A stretch of 64,000 nucleotides of DNA from NCBI GenBank assembly GCA_036346375.1, contig CM070515.1, forward strand, positions 14,592,423-14,656,422, in the 5' to 3' direction. A model generated the notes under the pieces. The model worked only from the letters and a program-made list of their open reading frames with translations. It made no database searches and was not told where the DNA came from. Made by a program: the position numbers and the translations under genes. This DNA comes from Guadua angustifolia. Taxonomy: Eukaryota; Streptophyta; Magnoliopsida; Poales; Poaceae. This document shows positions 1 through 11,478 of this stretch, one piece after another (positions within the stretch are counted from its first letter, which is position 1; every line of letters begins with the position of its first letter).

Positions 1-723
1 CGTGAAAGCAGTGATCATAGAATGTAGAGAATTAGCATGATCTCACCTTCTCAAGTGCACAATGTATTCATGCCTTGTCACAGCTTTCATCTCCTCGAGT
101 TGATCTCGATAATTTTTTAGCTATCAAACACAATACATTTGCCCACATTACAGAGCAGCCAGATCATAAGTCCTCGCAGCCCCCACCATTGCCTGTAGCA
201 CCGGGGATCTTCGTGGCGCCCACCATTGTTTGCAGTGTTAGGGACACGAGCCATGGCTTCGTGATGCTGGAGACTTGGACGAGGCAACCGCTACACGCAC
301 AATGATGGCAGTGCGACACAACGCCAAAGGAGGAGGCAGCGGAAGGAGGAAGAGGCGTGCGGGTGGGAGCATGGGTTTGGTTCGGTGCATTTTGGACGTT
401 AGATAACATTCTATATTTGGACTCAATGAAATCCTCGACGCCTTGTGCCTGCCCGACGCCTCAACACTCAACCCCTCGATGCTCGCGCCTACACCATCTC
501 GATGCCCTCACCTGCGCCGCCCGATGGGTCACGGGGGAAGCAAAGCAGGCAGGCACAGGGAACAACATGTTTCAGGCTAGGTGGGTCAAGCTAGGCACAT
601 TGAACGATGCATCGCAGGCCACTATGGACCATGAGCCATTCCACACCCAAAATTATGTCATAGCAGCCAAGTTTCAATATTCCACAGTTAAAATTATGTC
701 CAAACGCTCACGGACGCCGGCGT
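1..723. other. Intergenic sequence, no gene recognised
   Basis: Short overlapping reading frames occur on both strands but none resembles a known protein, and none shows intron signals with a coherent frame. The last five bases (GGCGT, 719-723) are the left target-site duplication of the solo LTR that follows, so this stretch was once continuous with 3631 onward. Confidence 0.6.
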
Positions 724-3625
724 TGTAAGTTCAACCTTCATTAGTTATGGTTTTGGTGTTAATGACAAATCTAATCTTGTGTTAATGACAAATCCAATAT
801 TGAGTTTATCCCCTAATGCGATAGTGTTATTAATGACAATCTTATATAGAGACTAACATGTTTGTTTAGAATATCTTTGTTTAGTCTCATCGCATTGAAA
901 AATGGAAAACCCGAGGTATGTATGCATATTCATTATAGTATTAATTACATACTTTGGATTCAAGTTAAAGTATGAATGTCCCCGTTATATTAACCACAAA
1001 ATGTGCATCATGTTTCCCAATCCATATATTACATGGATGCACATATCTAGGGGGAGTTCACACTCTAACTTGAAGAGTCAATTTAAATGATAATTTAAAT
1101 TGAGTTCATTTGTCTTGTTAATCGTTAAAGAACACTTCATCATGTGTTGATGGTGTTTTGTGATTAATTGAGGACAAATGAATAGTTCTTAAGTATAATA
1201 AAGCATGAGTTGCATTATTGTACTTAAGACACAATTAAATCATTTCAATTGATTTAGGTTGTGCTCAATTGATCTAGAGGCATCCATTATGTGTTAATGG
1301 AGTGCAAAAGATAATTGAGACAACCATGCATCTTGGACTAACTATTTTATGAGTTGTGATTGAGTTAGGTCCAAAGATGGATGAGATGATGAGAACGGGA
1401 CAAGGACGGCATCATGAGTTGATGGGCGTCAAGAGTGGATCCCGAAGTGGAGTCGAGTGGATATCCCGGGGGAATATCAAAGTGAAGATCATAAAGACCC
1501 CAAAGGGGATTGCTTGTGCGCGGCGACGAAGGTAAAATTAGATAGGCTAAGGACTTTTGTAGTCTTTGAGTCTAAGGTTTTATCGCCGTGCTATTAAGAG
1601 GGGTCGTTCCCTTTGCTTGAGCTTCATCATGTGTTGGTGATCTCATTCCGCGTTCACTCGAGCTCAAACCATTTGGATTTGGTTTTTGCATGAGGGTTAA
1701 TCATTTGACATGTGTTGCGAATGGGTTAAACTTATGCTTGGTTGCATTTGATTTTCGCATAATGCTTTGATTTGCATGTGTTGCAAGAAATGATAAGCTA
1801 GTGCGTTGGCTTTTGTGTGAAGTTCACTTTTGCATGTGTTGCATTAGTTGAAGCTTCATGTTTTGGTTTCGCAAAACAATCTTTCTTAAAACCGTGATGT
1901 TGCTTGGAGCTAAGTTTTGCATGTGTTGCAAAAGGAGAGAGCTCAAGCACGAATTTGTGTTTGTATGGAGCTAGAGGCTTGCATGTGTTGCGAGTAAAGA
2001 GCTCATACGTGTGATTTGGTTTTAGTTGAAGTTTGGTTTTGGTGTTGCATGGAACTAAAGAATTGCATGTGTTGCAATTAGAGAGTTCATGCATCTTGAT
2101 TTGGTGTTGCTTGGAGCTAGACTTTTGCATGTGTTGCAAAGAGTAGTGCTCAAGCATGAAATGTGTTTATTGTGTTATTTGCAAGTTCACAGCGAATAAA
2201 CCGAGGTTTATGAGTCCGGAATCCCGAGAGCATGTGAGTGGGGCTTGCAACGGGTGTTGGCAAGTTGACCGGGTCTTGTGTTGACCATCACATGGCTAGG
2301 GGGATTAATCTCATAAACTCGAGTTTGATTTGCTTAATACGTTTTGCAAATAGTCTTTGAGTTGATTGCGAAATGCGTTTTTGCAATATGGTTGAAATTC
2401 TTTGAGCATGAGCTAAGTTGGTGCAAATGTGTTTTGCGTGTGTATGATCATGTGTTGATCATCTAAAGGCTCAAAGAATGGGTTTCGGTTTTTTGGAGAA
2501 ATAGATTTCGGAGTCGAAATGGTTTTTCTCTGGTGGTCAACATCATTGCATTGTGCATGAGTAGTCCGCAAATGCGTGTACTCTGCCTATGGCACCGAGA
2601 GCTTTTTGGCGATCTTGGCGTGATTTTACGGTTGGCGAGGCGGCACTACCGCTTCGGTGGGAGCGGTAGTACATAAATCTTGATACTCACTGCCCTTAGA
2701 GGCGGTAATCTGGGATTGTAGCCGTTAGCCCATTGTTGAGGCTCTGGCGGTACTCTAGGCCCTTAGAGGCGGTAGTACCAGTAAATGGTATTTTAAGCCC
2801 AATATGCCCCCAACGGCTAGTTTTGGCATGGTGGCTATAAAAGGAGGCCTTGGGGTGTTAGAGGCGGGGTTGTTCTTTGTGTGTGGGAGTTGTGTGCATG
2901 TGTTGCCCTTCTCCTTTGCTTCTTGAGCTTAAGAGTGAGACTAATTGCATGTGTTGCAATTAGTGAGTGGTTTGAGAGCCTCTTGTGCATGTGTTGCACT
3001 TGAGGAGGCCTTGTGCATGTGTTGCACTTGGTGATCACCGGTTGCGATTCGTTGTGCTCGGTGAGGTTCAAGTGAAGGAGCGGCTTGTTACTCTTGGAGG
3101 TTGCCGACTCCTAGGCACGGCGTGGGCGTCGTCTTGGAGCTCTCAAGGTGTGAAAGCCCGCGAAGTTTGTGAAGGTTCGGGTTGAGCCTACGCTGAAGCG
3201 TGAAAACCACGACTAGTGGAAAGAGGCGGGTGCTCGGCGGGAGCCGGTCCAAGTGTGGGCTTGCCTCAACGTGGACTAGGGAGACCAAGCAAGTCTCCGA
3301 ACACCACGGAAAAATATCGGTTGTCTCTTGTCTTATTTATATTCAAGCACTTTACATTATTGAATATTTATCAATTACTTGAATTAGAATTGCTAGTATT
3401 ATTTAGTTGATCAATTTAGCAATTCTTGTGTAGAGACATACTTTAGTTAGTGCACTAGTGAGCCTAGTTGATTTAGGCTTTAATTGTCAAAACCTATTTA
3501 TCGCTTCCGCATATATCTTTGATTAGGTTTTGACATAGGGGTTGATTAGAGCGATCGATTTTAGTGAGCGATTAATTTTTTAAAACGCCTATTCACCCCC
3601 CTCTAGGCGCATCCTCGACCCTACA
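724..3625 (+). mobile_element. Solo LTR, Copia-like (long-LTR type), 2.9 kb
   Basis: The stretch begins TGTAAGTTC and ends GACCCTACA (TG...CA) and is flanked by a perfect 5-bp duplication GGCGT (719-723 and 3626-3630), the signature of LTR-retrotransposon integration. No gag or pol lies inside, so it is a solo LTR left by LTR-LTR recombination. The 3' end with CCTATTCACCCCCCTCTAGG just before the terminus looks like the long LTRs of grass SIRE/Maximus-type Copia elements; that assignment is from memory of the family. A truncated relative lies at about 55735-56747. The interior carries the hairpin series described separately. Plus orientation is assumed from the resemblance of the 3' end. Confidence 0.88.
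1131..3030. repeat. Series of about 17 hairpins with a constant TGTGT/TGAGT loop
   Basis: Five-base loops TGTGT or TGAGT sit at 1143, 1206, 1290, 1350, 1415, 1630, 1711, 1777, 1835, 1922, 1984, 2068, 2130, 2451, 2899, 2950, 2990 and 3018 (first base; 2899 is a weak case). Almost all are closed by CA/TG. The flanking arms differ from unit to unit but are reverse complements of each other: the arms at 1188-1205 and 1211-1228 pair over 18 positions with one wobble and one mismatch, 2941-2949 pairs with 2955-2963 perfectly, and 2444-2450 pairs with 2456-2462 perfectly. Units at 1263-1320, 1329-1379, 1900-1950 and 2045-2095 extend to 15-25 pairs with small bulges. Confidence 0.85.
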
Positions 3626-3689
3626 GGCGTCTCTAGCCTCCCAGTGCAGTGCATCCAGCTGCGTGACCTCTGCCCTGGCCCCCTCCCAC

Positions 3690-3945
3690 CGGCCCATGGC
3701 CACCTCCCTCTCCATCCTCATCATTGACCTCTCGGCCAGGCGGTGACCACGACCAATGCCGTCCTCTATGCATGCGCGGAGGACGCCTTCCATGTCGTCA
3801 ACCACGGGGTCCCACTGGGCTGCTCGTCACGATGCTAGGCAATGGGCTGGCCTTCTTCTGCGCTCCCATGGGGGAGAAGCTCTGGTTCAGCTGCGACCCA
3901 CGCAAGGGCGTCGCCACCGTGCACCAGGGGAGAAACAACCTCCGC
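3690..3945 (+). pseudogene. 2-oxoglutarate/Fe(II) dioxygenase N-terminal fragment
   Basis: Three reading frames together recall the N-terminal (DIOX_N) domain of plant 2OG-Fe(II) dioxygenases: ATG at 3696 followed by an IIDLSA-type start, then AFHVVNHGVP near 3787-3816, then a stretch with FF..P..EKL.FS and DPRKG near 3850-3915. At least two frameshifts separate these pieces and the catalytic jelly-roll half (HxD...H, RxS) is absent, so this is a dead fragment. It lies directly beside the right target-site duplication of the solo LTR. The exact dioxygenase subfamily cannot be told. Confidence 0.6.
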
Positions 3946-3960
3946 ATTTCTTCGTTCTTA

Positions 3961-5035
3961 TAATACACATTTCTTCACAGTTGGTTTGTGCATCTTCCAC
4001 CTTTTCATTTCATTATTCTTATGATACACATTGGTGCTAAATCCGGTCAATTTAGTACCAATTTCGGTTCAAATAACCAAAAACTCAGCGAGATTTCCTG
4101 AAATTATTGTAGCAATTTGAAAATTTTCAAAAAATTATCAAACCGAGATTTGGTATCTCAGCCCGGATCCATGATAAAGATACTCTATTTTTTGTCAGAA
4201 AAACTAGTGTATGATATACTGTTTTGATGGGAATTGACGGGATCAATGGTCCCTCTCCGTTCTTTCTAGTGTTCACAAACAAATAACTTTCCCCAAAGAC
4301 CACTAGTTTTCCACTCCTTCTCACTCAGCTTTGGTTCTAGAGGGATAGAGGAGATCACGCCGATTAACTTCCCCCAAAGCTCACGCTAGTATAGCTCTCG
4401 CGCCTCGCTCACGCCGATTAAGGGAGAGAGGAGGTCTGTAGAGGCGGGGATGGTGGGGGCCCCGTAGTGGTTGTAGGCAGTGGGGAGGCACGACGAGTTC
4501 CAGTTGATCTAGAGTTTTGGTGAGCAATGCCAAGCTGGTAGTATGGAGTGGCAGCAAGCTTGACGTCACTTGTAGGGGAGGCGGAGGTGGGGGCCCGCAG
4601 CTTCAATTTTGGATTAGACAATGTTGACCTCTGATTTAGTGATGATGTTGAGTCTCATATTTTTTTGGGGTAAGACAGGTGAGATATGGTGGTCTCCATT
4701 TTTTTTGTGTTACTTTGAGTTTGTTTGAATCTAATTTGAGGACCTCTTCTAAAACTTGTCGGTTTAATTTCAGTGAATCAGTGCATGCTAGTGATTGTGA
4801 AACCACACTGAATTGGGATTCAGGAAGATTTGTTGGCCGTTCCAAGTTTAATCAATCTTGTAATGCATTCTACTTCTACGCGGAATTAAAAGTATATTTT
4901 GTCTATATTTTTGTAGGCATGGAATCTCCGTCTATTGATATTGAGTTTGTGTCAATCCAAGTAAAAAAAGTCAAGACAGTCGCCACGGCTAAAACCAAAG
5001 GACACGCTGACAGCATCTCGTGAAACTACATGACG
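3961..5035. other. Unassigned, AT-rich, one unexplained 114-codon frame
   Basis: Nothing is recognised here. An open frame at 4679-5023 (plus) has no recognisable domain and could be debris of a DNA transposon, since the GTTTCA-rich array begins directly after it. Confidence 0.4.
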
Positions 5036-5142
5036 CCATACACTAGTTTTTACGTTGTGATGCTCAGGAAACCTAGTGAATCTTATATATGAAACCCATC
5101 TATGAATCTTTTCTATGAAACATTATGAAAATTGTGTGTTGA
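5036..5142. repeat. Left piece of GTTTCA/TGAAAC-rich array
   Basis: The words GAAACC and TATGAA recur as in 8386-9590. The solo LTR at 5143-8385 splits the array; the 5-bp duplication GTTGA (5138-5142 and 8386-8390) marks the insertion point. Confidence 0.7.
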
Positions 5143-8100
5143 TGTTAGGACCCGGATTCACCAATTCGAACCCACTGTGTTTACCACACTAGTCCCTGGA
5201 TCAACGCTAGTGCACACAGCTCAATGTTGGCAAGTATCACATCATACACAGCGATAAGAATAATAAGACTCCACTTATTGATATAACTATGTGTACGATC
5301 TTATGACCAACTTACATTATTAAGCCACGTTGGGCTAGACTAAAAATAAAGACTAAGACAAATACAGCGAAAATAAATAGAAGACGCTAGTGACTCATCA
5401 GTTCCCCACAGGCGACTGACACGGCTTGAGCCTACTGACTCGCATCCTCCTGGAATTCCTCCTCCAATAAGGGTGATGACTCCTCAACTATTGATTTGTT
5501 GGTTGGTAAGGATGAGTACAAAAAGCACTCAACAAGTTGTGCACAGAATGCAATCCTAACATAGCTATATGCAAGGCTTATTCCAAAGGTATAGCTAACA
5601 TGACTATTTTGCAGTAAAGCAGCATTTATGAATAAGTACGATACATAGATTAAAAAGACAGTAAAACAAATAACAATAATAAATAGATTCAACACTTTTT
5701 AAATTAAACCAAGTTTCCAACTCTAAGTCAAGTTTCACCATCCACATGGCAACCTGCCATCCCATTCAGTTTTTTCAGTTTATTAATTAACTCTTGACTG
5801 TAATTCCCGAGCTATGCCCAATACCATGAGCACGGTTATCCGAATAGATTCACACTCTGCAGAGGTTATGCACTTTATCCACATGATACAACCATACACC
5901 ACATATGTGAGTGATCATAACAAAGCCTTTACAATGCCTTGCCTTAACCCAGTACTACCCGCTGAGGTTTCAACACTGATGGGCTAAACCACCACAATAG
6001 GCCCCCCCTCTTGCACCATGTGAGTTCATCCGTAAACCGGATTCAAACCACCACAAGCAATACTAAAGGTAAGACATTGCAAATTAGTCAGTTAGGCTGT
6101 CCCATAACAGATATGTGGTTGCATGGTTGACTCAGGTCAAAGGCTTACAAGGTTAAGTCCTTAGGTTGATCAAAACAAGACTTGCACATACCCTCTACCC
6201 ATCGGGCCCACCCTGGCACACTTGCTCTTGCCACTTGCTCCGATCTAAGTGATTACTAACCTAGTTAATTACCAAGCACCACGTGTTATCCATAATTCAA
6301 CATCGTTGCGTGACATCCCTCGCCACAACAACTCAATCTCATTGTGTGACCACACATGACACACAAGTTTATAATATTGTTCTATAGTCCATTAGTCAAG
6401 ATTAATGATCAATAATTTGAGTACATGTGATAACGTGGTATGGCTAAGCAAACTAACACGATCTAACCATCCCATGTTAACTTAATAACAATCAACTATA
6501 GTGATCTAATCTAGGGTGATAAATAGATCATGGCATACAATTGACAAGATAGGGTATATATCAAAAGGTATGATAGCTAATTCCCAATTTAGATTGAAAG
6601 CATTTGTACACATGAAATAATATGCAATATTGAAAAACAAAATAGCAACTTTATAAACATGGATTCAACATGATCAAAGTACAACTTGCCTTGGCAATGG
6701 TCCTGGTCTTGCTCTGGAAACTAGTCTTGAGTCGACGGATCCTTCTCCGAAGCGTCGCACAATTCAACGTTTACATGAACCGAGAGAGGAAAATAAATAA
6801 ATACCTAAAATAGAGAGCAATTGAACTCCAAAAATCAAATAAAATTCACCATTATATAGATCTCAATTTAACAATTTTTTATAAATTTGAATCACCTCAA
6901 TCGGAGTTCGTATGAGGGATAACGAGCTCTCGGAAGATTCAAAAATAATAAAAATTAGAAAATTGAGAAAATCAATAATATTCGAATTATTTTTATAAAA
7001 GAATTTTAATTTATTGCACTACGTTGACGTCATCACCAAATCGGTCAAATTAGGCACTGACACATGGTCGGTACTGTTCCATGGACTTAGTGCACCGTGC
7101 GACAGGTTCACCATAGACCCACGGCACTGTGCCGTGCACCCGATGATGTCATTGCTGATGTCATGCGCCACGCGTCAACTCCTGATTGGTCCAACTCGAG
7201 ATGTGATCTAGATAGCTCATCACGATCCAATGGCCACCGATCGTTCTCCCACGCGGCACAATCTGAAGCGTCCATATATGATCGGACGGCGATCGATTAC
7301 CTGAGGTGTTTACTGCTCTGAGGGCGATGTGGAGTGATCCTGGCGGTCTGATGATGATCCAATGGTCAGAAGCTCTCGATCTCGCGGATGGCTGCGCGAC
7401 GGTGTGGTTTCGCTGGACTTGAGGAAGATGACCTTGGGCACGGCGTTGGAGCATTCTCCAGTGACCAAGAGGCGGCAGCTTGACGCAGCTTGACGCGAGG
7501 AACTCAGATCTAGAACTGGTGCGATGAAAGAGGGTCTTGATGGTGAGGAAAATGTGGCGAAACGTTTGCGGACTCTGGCAAGGTCTTGCGTGAGCTCTGG
7601 AACTCCCTCGGCGACGACACTTCGGTGAACGGCTGCAGCAGGTGCTGGTGAATCTCGGAAGGGGGTCGGGGCCCTTAAATACCCCTCGAGCGACGCGTAC
7701 GAGCTCGGGAATCTCAACCGTCACGGTGGCGAAGTTCGGAAATGGAATGGCGGTGGCGTCCGAAACTCTCTCGGAGACGATGCATAGCCACCGCACGATC
7801 TCGATCGGACAGCCATGCGGAACTCTTGCCGCGGCACGATCTCATCCACTCAGGGCATCCAACAGCCTGGATTGGCTAGGGTTTCGATTCAATCCGATAA
7901 ACGACAACCGTTCGATGCTGATCTAACGACGACGGCGTTAGGGTTTCCCGTTGCGACGTGGCTTGCTGCTGAGGTTCACCCGATTTTGATCCAACGTCTG
8001 CGGTGCGACTTCTAGAAGCGAGTCGTGTGGCAACAGTTTTGGGCTCGGCCCAACACTGTTTACTACTTTTACTCGGGTTTCTCTTTGAAATTAATTACAA

Positions 8101-8385
8101 AAAATAGTTTTGGTTTATTTGAGGCACTAAAAACACCAAGAAAAATCCAAGAAAAATCTCAAAAATACTTTGAGACATTCTGGACACAGATAAAATATTT
8201 TTGGACAAAATTTATTTAGGTTTTATCTATATTTAATTAGATTTCAACAAAAGGACAATATACTTAATTTTAAATAATTCAAATAAATCCCAAAAAATCC
8301 AATAAATCCAGAAAATTCATAAAACTCATAAATTGCAATTAAACACTATTAACTATTAATGAAGAGCAAAATTTAGGATGTTACA
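5143..8385. mobile_element. Solo LTR, long (3.2 kb), Gypsy-like by size
   Basis: The stretch begins TGTTAGGACCC and ends GGATGTTACA (TG...CA), flanked by a perfect GTTGA duplication (5138-5142 and 8386-8390). No retrotransposon protein is encoded; the longest internal frame (211 codons, minus, 7161-7796) has no domain I know. A second member starts at 62706: both begin TGT-G/A-GGA..., share the words CACACTCTGCAGAGGT and TTATTCCAA, and keep the same order over more than 1 kb. LTRs of about 3 kb are typical of some grass Gypsy families (for example the RIRE3/RIRE8/Atlantys kind); that is inference from length only. Orientation is not determined. Confidence 0.82.
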
Positions 8386-9590
8386 GTTGAGAAACATTTT
8401 AATCACATAAATTGAAGTTTAATGAATCATCGTGAAACCTAGCTATGAACTTCTTGAAATATATGCAACCTTAAGCTTCCGAGTGGAAACTTATATGTGA
8501 AACCTACAAAACCTACATGTAGGCGAAGTAGTTTTATTGAGTTTCACCAGTGTGTGCGAAGTTTCACAACGTTTCACTTACAAGTTTCACAACATTCAGC
8601 ACCTAGGTTCATGATTTTTTAAAAAATAAGTTTCATAATGTTATGAAACTTAGGTATGGCCTATCTATAAAACATTGTGAAACTCTTGAAACTTAGATAC
8701 AAAATCGGTTATAACATTGTGAAACTTTATGAAACCTCATGAAACTTCTTCATAAAACTTAGATATAAACCTCATGAAACATATGGAACCTCATGAGATT
8801 GTGGAATAACATGGAACCTATATATGAAATGTTCTGAAACCTACCCTATAAATCTGAAATATGAAATAACATGAAACCTATCTATGAAACGTTGTAAAAC
8901 TTTAATGCGAAACTCCTGAAACTTAGCTAAAAACCTAGTGAGAGTTAGAAATAAACCTCGTGAAATAGTATCAAACCTAATGGAACTTCTTCATGAAGCT
9001 TAGCTATGACCTTGTGAAACTTAGCAATATTAATTGTGAAACATATTGAAAACTCATGAAACTTCTTCGTGAAACTTAATTATGAACCTTATAAAACTTA
9101 GCTATGAATCTCGTGAAACATATAAAACCTCATAAAACTTCCACATAATACCTCTCCGCAAAAGGTAAGTTTCACCAGTTTAGGCAAAGTTTCATGATGT
9201 TTCAATGCTAAGTTTCATAACGTTCTAGATTTAGGTTTCATGATGTTTCACATAATTCTTAACCAGGCATGATGTTTCATTGGCAAGTTTTATGAGTCTC
9301 ATCCGAATAATTCAGTTTCACTAAGTTTCATCAAGTTTCATGGGCTTAATGTTTTTTTATGGATTTTTATGGATAAGTTTCACATCTTTTATAGATATAT
9401 TTCAATAGGACTCACGTTTACGGTTTTTCCAATATTTCATAAGTTTCATGAAGTATAAGTCAAATATCATGCAGTTTGACAACTAAGTTTCATGAGGTTT
9501 TATTGTGTTTCGTTAGCATGATTTTTGGTTTCATCAGATTTCAATAGTGCAGGATTATATTTCACAAGATCTCACACGTATAGAGCTTCA
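8386..9590. repeat. Degenerate tandem array rich in TGAAAC/GTTTCA
   Basis: About 1.2 kb is built almost entirely from variants of a short unit close to CTTAGCTATGAACCTCGTGAAAC, roughly 20-30 bases long. The strand of the unit flips near 9170: mostly GAAAC before it and mostly GTTTCA after it. This resembles subterminal repeat regions of CACTA or Mutator-like transposons, but no terminal inverted repeat was found to prove it. Confidence 0.7.
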
Positions 9591-9870
9591 CAGTGGAACA
9601 AACAGTCAATAGCATTACAGTTAACCAAGCAACTAGAATTTGCAGAAGTATGCCATAATTTTTGTGCTTCCTCTTTCATGAAGAACTCTATGCCAACATG
9701 AGGTTTCACATGCTGTGAGCTTACACATTTTGCATCTTCGTCTTGCTCATCTAACCATTCATTGTATGCAGCTCCTTTTGTTTGATCATTACTAGTGGTA
9801 GTAAATAAAGCATAAGTGAAGGCATCCTTAGATTTATTTTCTGCATCCATGGTCAGCATTGTCTGCACAC
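9572..9870 (-). pseudogene. Possible FAR1/MULE-type transposase N-terminal fragment
   Basis: A minus-strand frame holds an acidic stretch followed by VKPHVGIEFFMKEEAQKLW, which recalls the start of the FAR1-type DNA-binding domain (P.vGMeF.s.eeA..FY) of Mutator-derived proteins. The similarity stops after about 20 residues and the frame then runs into the GTTTCA array. No catalytic domain follows. Both the family call and the gene status are tentative. Confidence 0.3.
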
Positions 9871-10567
9871 ATAGAAAATAGACGAATGCTTCAAAATTGT
9901 ACCAATAGAATACCACAGCTAGCAAATTTTAGCAAATACACAACAATGAAACATCTAACAAAAAGTTTCTTATCAAATAGAATTATGAATGTAAAAAGCA
10001 ATCCAATTAAAAATCAAGTCAGCCATTTTGTCGAACACTATATATGCAAAGAACACAAGGGGAAAAAGGTCTAGATGCGGCAGAGCGCGACCGATGAGAA
10101 AAAATTGTAGCAAGAATGAGAATGATGGAGAAGAACGAGGGTGCCAAACGGTGAATACAAAGCACATACCAGAGATAAGACGGACTAGCTACCGAGATGA
10201 CAAGGCTTCGAGCGAAGAAAATAAAGGTATGGTTTCGCTCGAAACCCGAGAGCATGGTGTCGCTCGCATCGTGCAGCAGAGGATGACAAGACGATGGGAC
10301 GCTCACGCCGTAGTAGAAGACGATGGGCGATGTCGCTCACGCTCGAGTAGCAGAAGACGGCATCGCTCGAGCCGCGTCGTGTAGCAAAGTACAACACGGG
10401 GAAGCGCGCGTCACTCGTGGGGGAGGCAGAGACGGAGCTGTTATACTTAGCTATGAACGGTCAGATGCTATAATGTTCGAATAATGTTATAACGGTATGG
10501 CATCATGTAGTTGCACTATTTTTCTGTGTAGTCTCTTCTCTCACTACTTCATAAAATCAATAATTAA
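9871..10567. other. Unassigned; GC-rich patch at 10070-10450
   Basis: Overlapping frames on both strands in the GC-rich patch show no recognisable domain. A word typical of the neighbouring array (CTTAGCTATGAACGG) reappears at about 10448, so the patch may belong to the same transposon as the array. Confidence 0.4.
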
Positions 10568-10798
10568 GGGTGCGTTTGATTGGTGGGATGAAGTTGAATG
10601 AGATAGGTTGTTCTGTACCATTTGGTTCCATTTTTATGGGTGAATGGAATGGTTCAGCATCTATAGAGAATATTCTTCAAATTTGTATCCCACCATCCAA
10701 TATAAGATGGTTTCATTCAAACAACCAAATATATGAATGAATTTTTTCTTAAACCATCTCATATATGTACTATTTGGTATAAGCAACTAAACACACCC
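10568..10798. mobile_element. MITE, PIF/Harbinger (Tourist)-like, 231 bp
   Basis: Terminal inverted repeats GGGTGCGTTTGATTGG (left) and GGGTGTGTTTAGTTG (right, read inward) flank a non-coding core. A TAA duplication sits on both sides (10565-10567 and 10799-10801), the target-site type of PIF/Harbinger elements. It is non-autonomous. Confidence 0.82.
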
Positions 10799-11293
10799 TA
10801 AATTATTGACAACTAGCTAGTACAATTAATGAATTGAATTGAGTTGACAATGGTTAATTGATAAGCTTGCAAGCTAGTACGAGAAGTAGGTGGACCAATA
10901 GACGAAAAGTCACGGGGCTCTTGTGTACAATTGTCGCCTTCCGACGACAACGACCAGAGTTAAAACCCGCAATGCACGATCCAACAGCGCACGGGCCGGA
11001 GCGACGGACAAATGGCAAGAACCATACGCACGCACGCTGCTACGGTGTGGTGCTCGCTCTCGCATATGCCCGCACACGCAGCAAGCGGCGCCCGGTTGGG
11101 GTCCTTGGGGAAAGGCTGCGGGGCGCGCAGCCTAATCAGCCGGGAACGCGATGCTTTCATGTGCAAGGCGCTCCGGTTCTCGTGCGGGTGGACTCGGACG
11201 CATGCGCCACCCTGCGCGGTCCGGTGGAGCTAGCTGCCGTGCGCGCGGTGGTTTTCGGCAGGACAGGGCGGGCGTGTTGGGATCGAGATTTTT
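10799..11293. other. GC-rich intergenic sequence, Copia insertion site at right end
   Basis: Overlapping frames at 10858-11301 show no domain. The sequence ends with ATTTTT (11288-11293), which reappears just right of the Copia element (20413-20418), so 11293 and 20413 were neighbours before insertion. Confidence 0.5.
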
Positions 11294-11478
11294 TGTTGTG
11301 AACCAATAGATTAGGCAGTTAATCTCATTTAGATTAGGCAGTTAATTTTGTAATTAAAGGGTGTTTTTTGCTAACAGATGCCTTAGTAACCTTTCACATG
11401 TATATATACATATGTTGATCAATGCAATGAGCAGTTTATCCCATTCATTCAGTTTCTAGTTTTCATTTACTTTTCACA
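11294..11478 (+). repeat. 5' LTR of the Copia element
   Basis: 185 bp, beginning TGTTGTGAACC and ending CTTTTCACA. By hand it differs from the 3' LTR at about eight positions, all transitions, plus a small indel, roughly 4 percent. Confidence 0.92.

Noticed and set aside
1798..2157. 119-codon minus frame with repeated THAK/NTCK-like words
   Set aside because: The repeats are translations of the TGTGT hairpin words in the solo LTR.
7161..7796. 211-codon minus frame inside the long solo LTR
   Set aside because: It lies within an LTR with exact TSD borders, has no known domain, and overlaps other equally long frames.
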